A stretch of 30,639 nt of DNA from positions 1-30,639 of the forward strand of contig JBFWQE010000057.1 in NCBI GenBank assembly GCA_050249615.1. Direction: 5' to 3'. The notes below the pieces were generated by a model. That model saw only the letters and a program-made list of their open reading frames with translations. It had not been told where the DNA came from and did no database searches. Positions 30,068-30,639 of the stretch are shown in pieces. The stretch comes from VFZN01 sp050249615. GTDB lineage: Bacteria > Acidobacteriota > Vicinamibacteria > Vicinamibacterales > UBA2999. The translations under genes and the position numbers were made by a program. Positions within the stretch are counted from its first letter, which is position 1. Every line of letters begins with the position of its first letter.

Positions 30068-30382
30068 TCAGGCCTCGATGATCTGCCGCGCCAGTTCGTG
30101 GTTGTGCTCGACCCGGATCCTGATGACGTCGTTGCGCGACCGGAGTGAGAACGTGTAGTTGAACTGGCCGTCGAGGTCGGTGCGGAGCCGGTTCAGGCGG
30201 GCGTTGGTGGCCTCGAAGTCGTTCAGGTTGGCGATCTCGCAGATGAGCGAGTCCTGGAGCAGGAGGCAGCGCTTGCGCTCGCCCCCGCCCGGCTTCAGGG
30301 CGAACGCGTCCAGAACGCGCAGGAGCACCTCCTCCACGGGACGCGCGCCCGGCACCAGCTCGTACGAGAACTCCGCGTACAT
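30068..30382 (-). CDS. Hypothetical protein, 104 aa, first gene of an operon
   Basis: ATG 30382 with GGGAGGGATCCC just upstream, a strong ribosome-binding site. No signal peptide, so cytosolic. Begins MYAEFSYELVPGARPVEEVL; a ferredoxin-like beta-alpha-beta pattern seems likely: strand, helix (VEEVLLRVLDAF), strands (CLLLQDSLICEIANL, then NYTFSLRSRNDVIRIRVEHN) and a last helix. Two Cys (in KRCLLLQD and LICEIAN). I do not recognise a family. The 3-bp gap to the HxSNG gene suggests the two products serve one process. Confidence 0.7.
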   Translation of the reverse strand: MYAEFSYELVPGARPVEEVLLRVLDAFALKPGGGERKRCLLLQDSLICEIANLNDFEATNARLNRLRTDLDGQFNYTFSLRSRNDVIRIRVEHNHELARQIIEA

Positions 30383-30639
30383 GGGATCCCTCCCGTCGTG
30401 ACGGCTGGTGGGGGGCCAGCCACCTCACTGGTGTGCGAGCGGCGGCAACCGTTTCACGCCGCCGGATGCCTGATGAGACGGCCGTCGGTCGAGGATTCCC
30501 GGCCCGGGCGCCCGCGACAACCCTGTAGGCGGGGCGACAATTCCGTATCTGGCGTCCTGCCACCACGCCCGGAATGCGGGCGATTGTCGGACAACCGCTG
30601 ACGAGATCGCACGGCCCGGAGTTTGCCTAGGGCCTCGGC
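30383..30639. other. Upstream region, no gene seen
   Basis: 257 bp to the window edge. It should hold the promoter of the 104-aa/HxSNG operon. CGACAAT (near 30535) and ATTGTCG (near 30583) form a widely spaced inverted repeat, and TGGC-N5-GCCA lies between. The short plus-strand open frames here look like shadows. Nothing firm. Confidence 0.4.

Noticed and set aside
30398..30601. 67-aa plus-strand gene at the window end
   Set aside because: No ribosome-binding site, Arg/Pro/Gly-rich composition, and it lies in the expected promoter region of the minus-strand operon.

Overview
The window is high-GC, densely coding bacterial DNA. Its gene content points to Acidobacteriota, probably Vicinamibacteria-like: an Oar-type TonB-dependent receptor, a VWFA-related secreted protein of the acidobacterial type, many small secreted or outer-membrane proteins, and a Tat-exported D-serine dehydratase-like enzyme. 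This placement is inferred from protein style; no rRNA is present. It looks like ordinary chromosome, with no phage, insertion sequence, integrase or CRISPR array seen.

Layout. 1-2.1 kb: 3' part of a TonB-dependent receptor, then a non-coding stretch with two strong hairpins. 2.1-7.4 kb: a GT-C-like membrane protein, a 9-bp tandem array, and a 1046-aa fusion of membrane region, spermidine-synthase-like domain and TPRs. 7.6-10.2 kb: two small proteins, a solitary DNA methyltransferase and a LysR regulator with a visible T-N11-A operator. 10.1-12.6 kb: VWFA protein, divergent rpiB, and a TVP38/DedA-like membrane protein. 12.7-16.0 kb (minus): a PQQ-type sugar dehydrogenase with two Fn3 domains, and a two-gene operon whose upstream gene joins a nuclease-like core to a histone-H1-like basic tail. 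16.1-18.8 kb: an exported methyltransferase, arginase, a lone receiver protein, a DinB-like protein and tRNA-Lys(UUU). 18.9-22.4 kb (minus): a complete two-gene polar amino-acid ABC importer (binding protein fused to permease, plus ATPase) and phosphoserine phosphatase serB. 22.4-26.9 kb: a secreted unknown, an MFS transporter, a PD40 propeller protein and the DSD1-like enzyme. 27.1-30.6 kb: two tandem paralogous beta-barrel proteins, a lipocalin-like protein and a two-gene operon whose larger product carries an HxSNG motif resembling outer-membrane phospholipase A.

Functional links. Arginase, the amino-acid importer, serB and the D-amino-acid enzyme suggest amino-acid use. The TonB receptor, sugar dehydrogenase and barrels are cell-envelope functions. 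I see no single multi-gene novel system with certainty. The strongest unexplained signals are genome-style ones. About eleven genes have a TATAAT-like hexamer only 6-11 nt before the start codon, with little or no Shine-Dalgarno, which suggests leaderless or near-leaderless mRNAs; other genes here have clear Shine-Dalgarno sites. Short tandem arrays with 7-, 8- and 9-bp units sit at gene ends or just before starts; the 7-bp arrays contain the stop codon of the gene they follow at four places. The best protein-level candidates are the nuclease-like/H1-tail operon (14605-15999) and the HxSNG outer-membrane operon (28967-30382).
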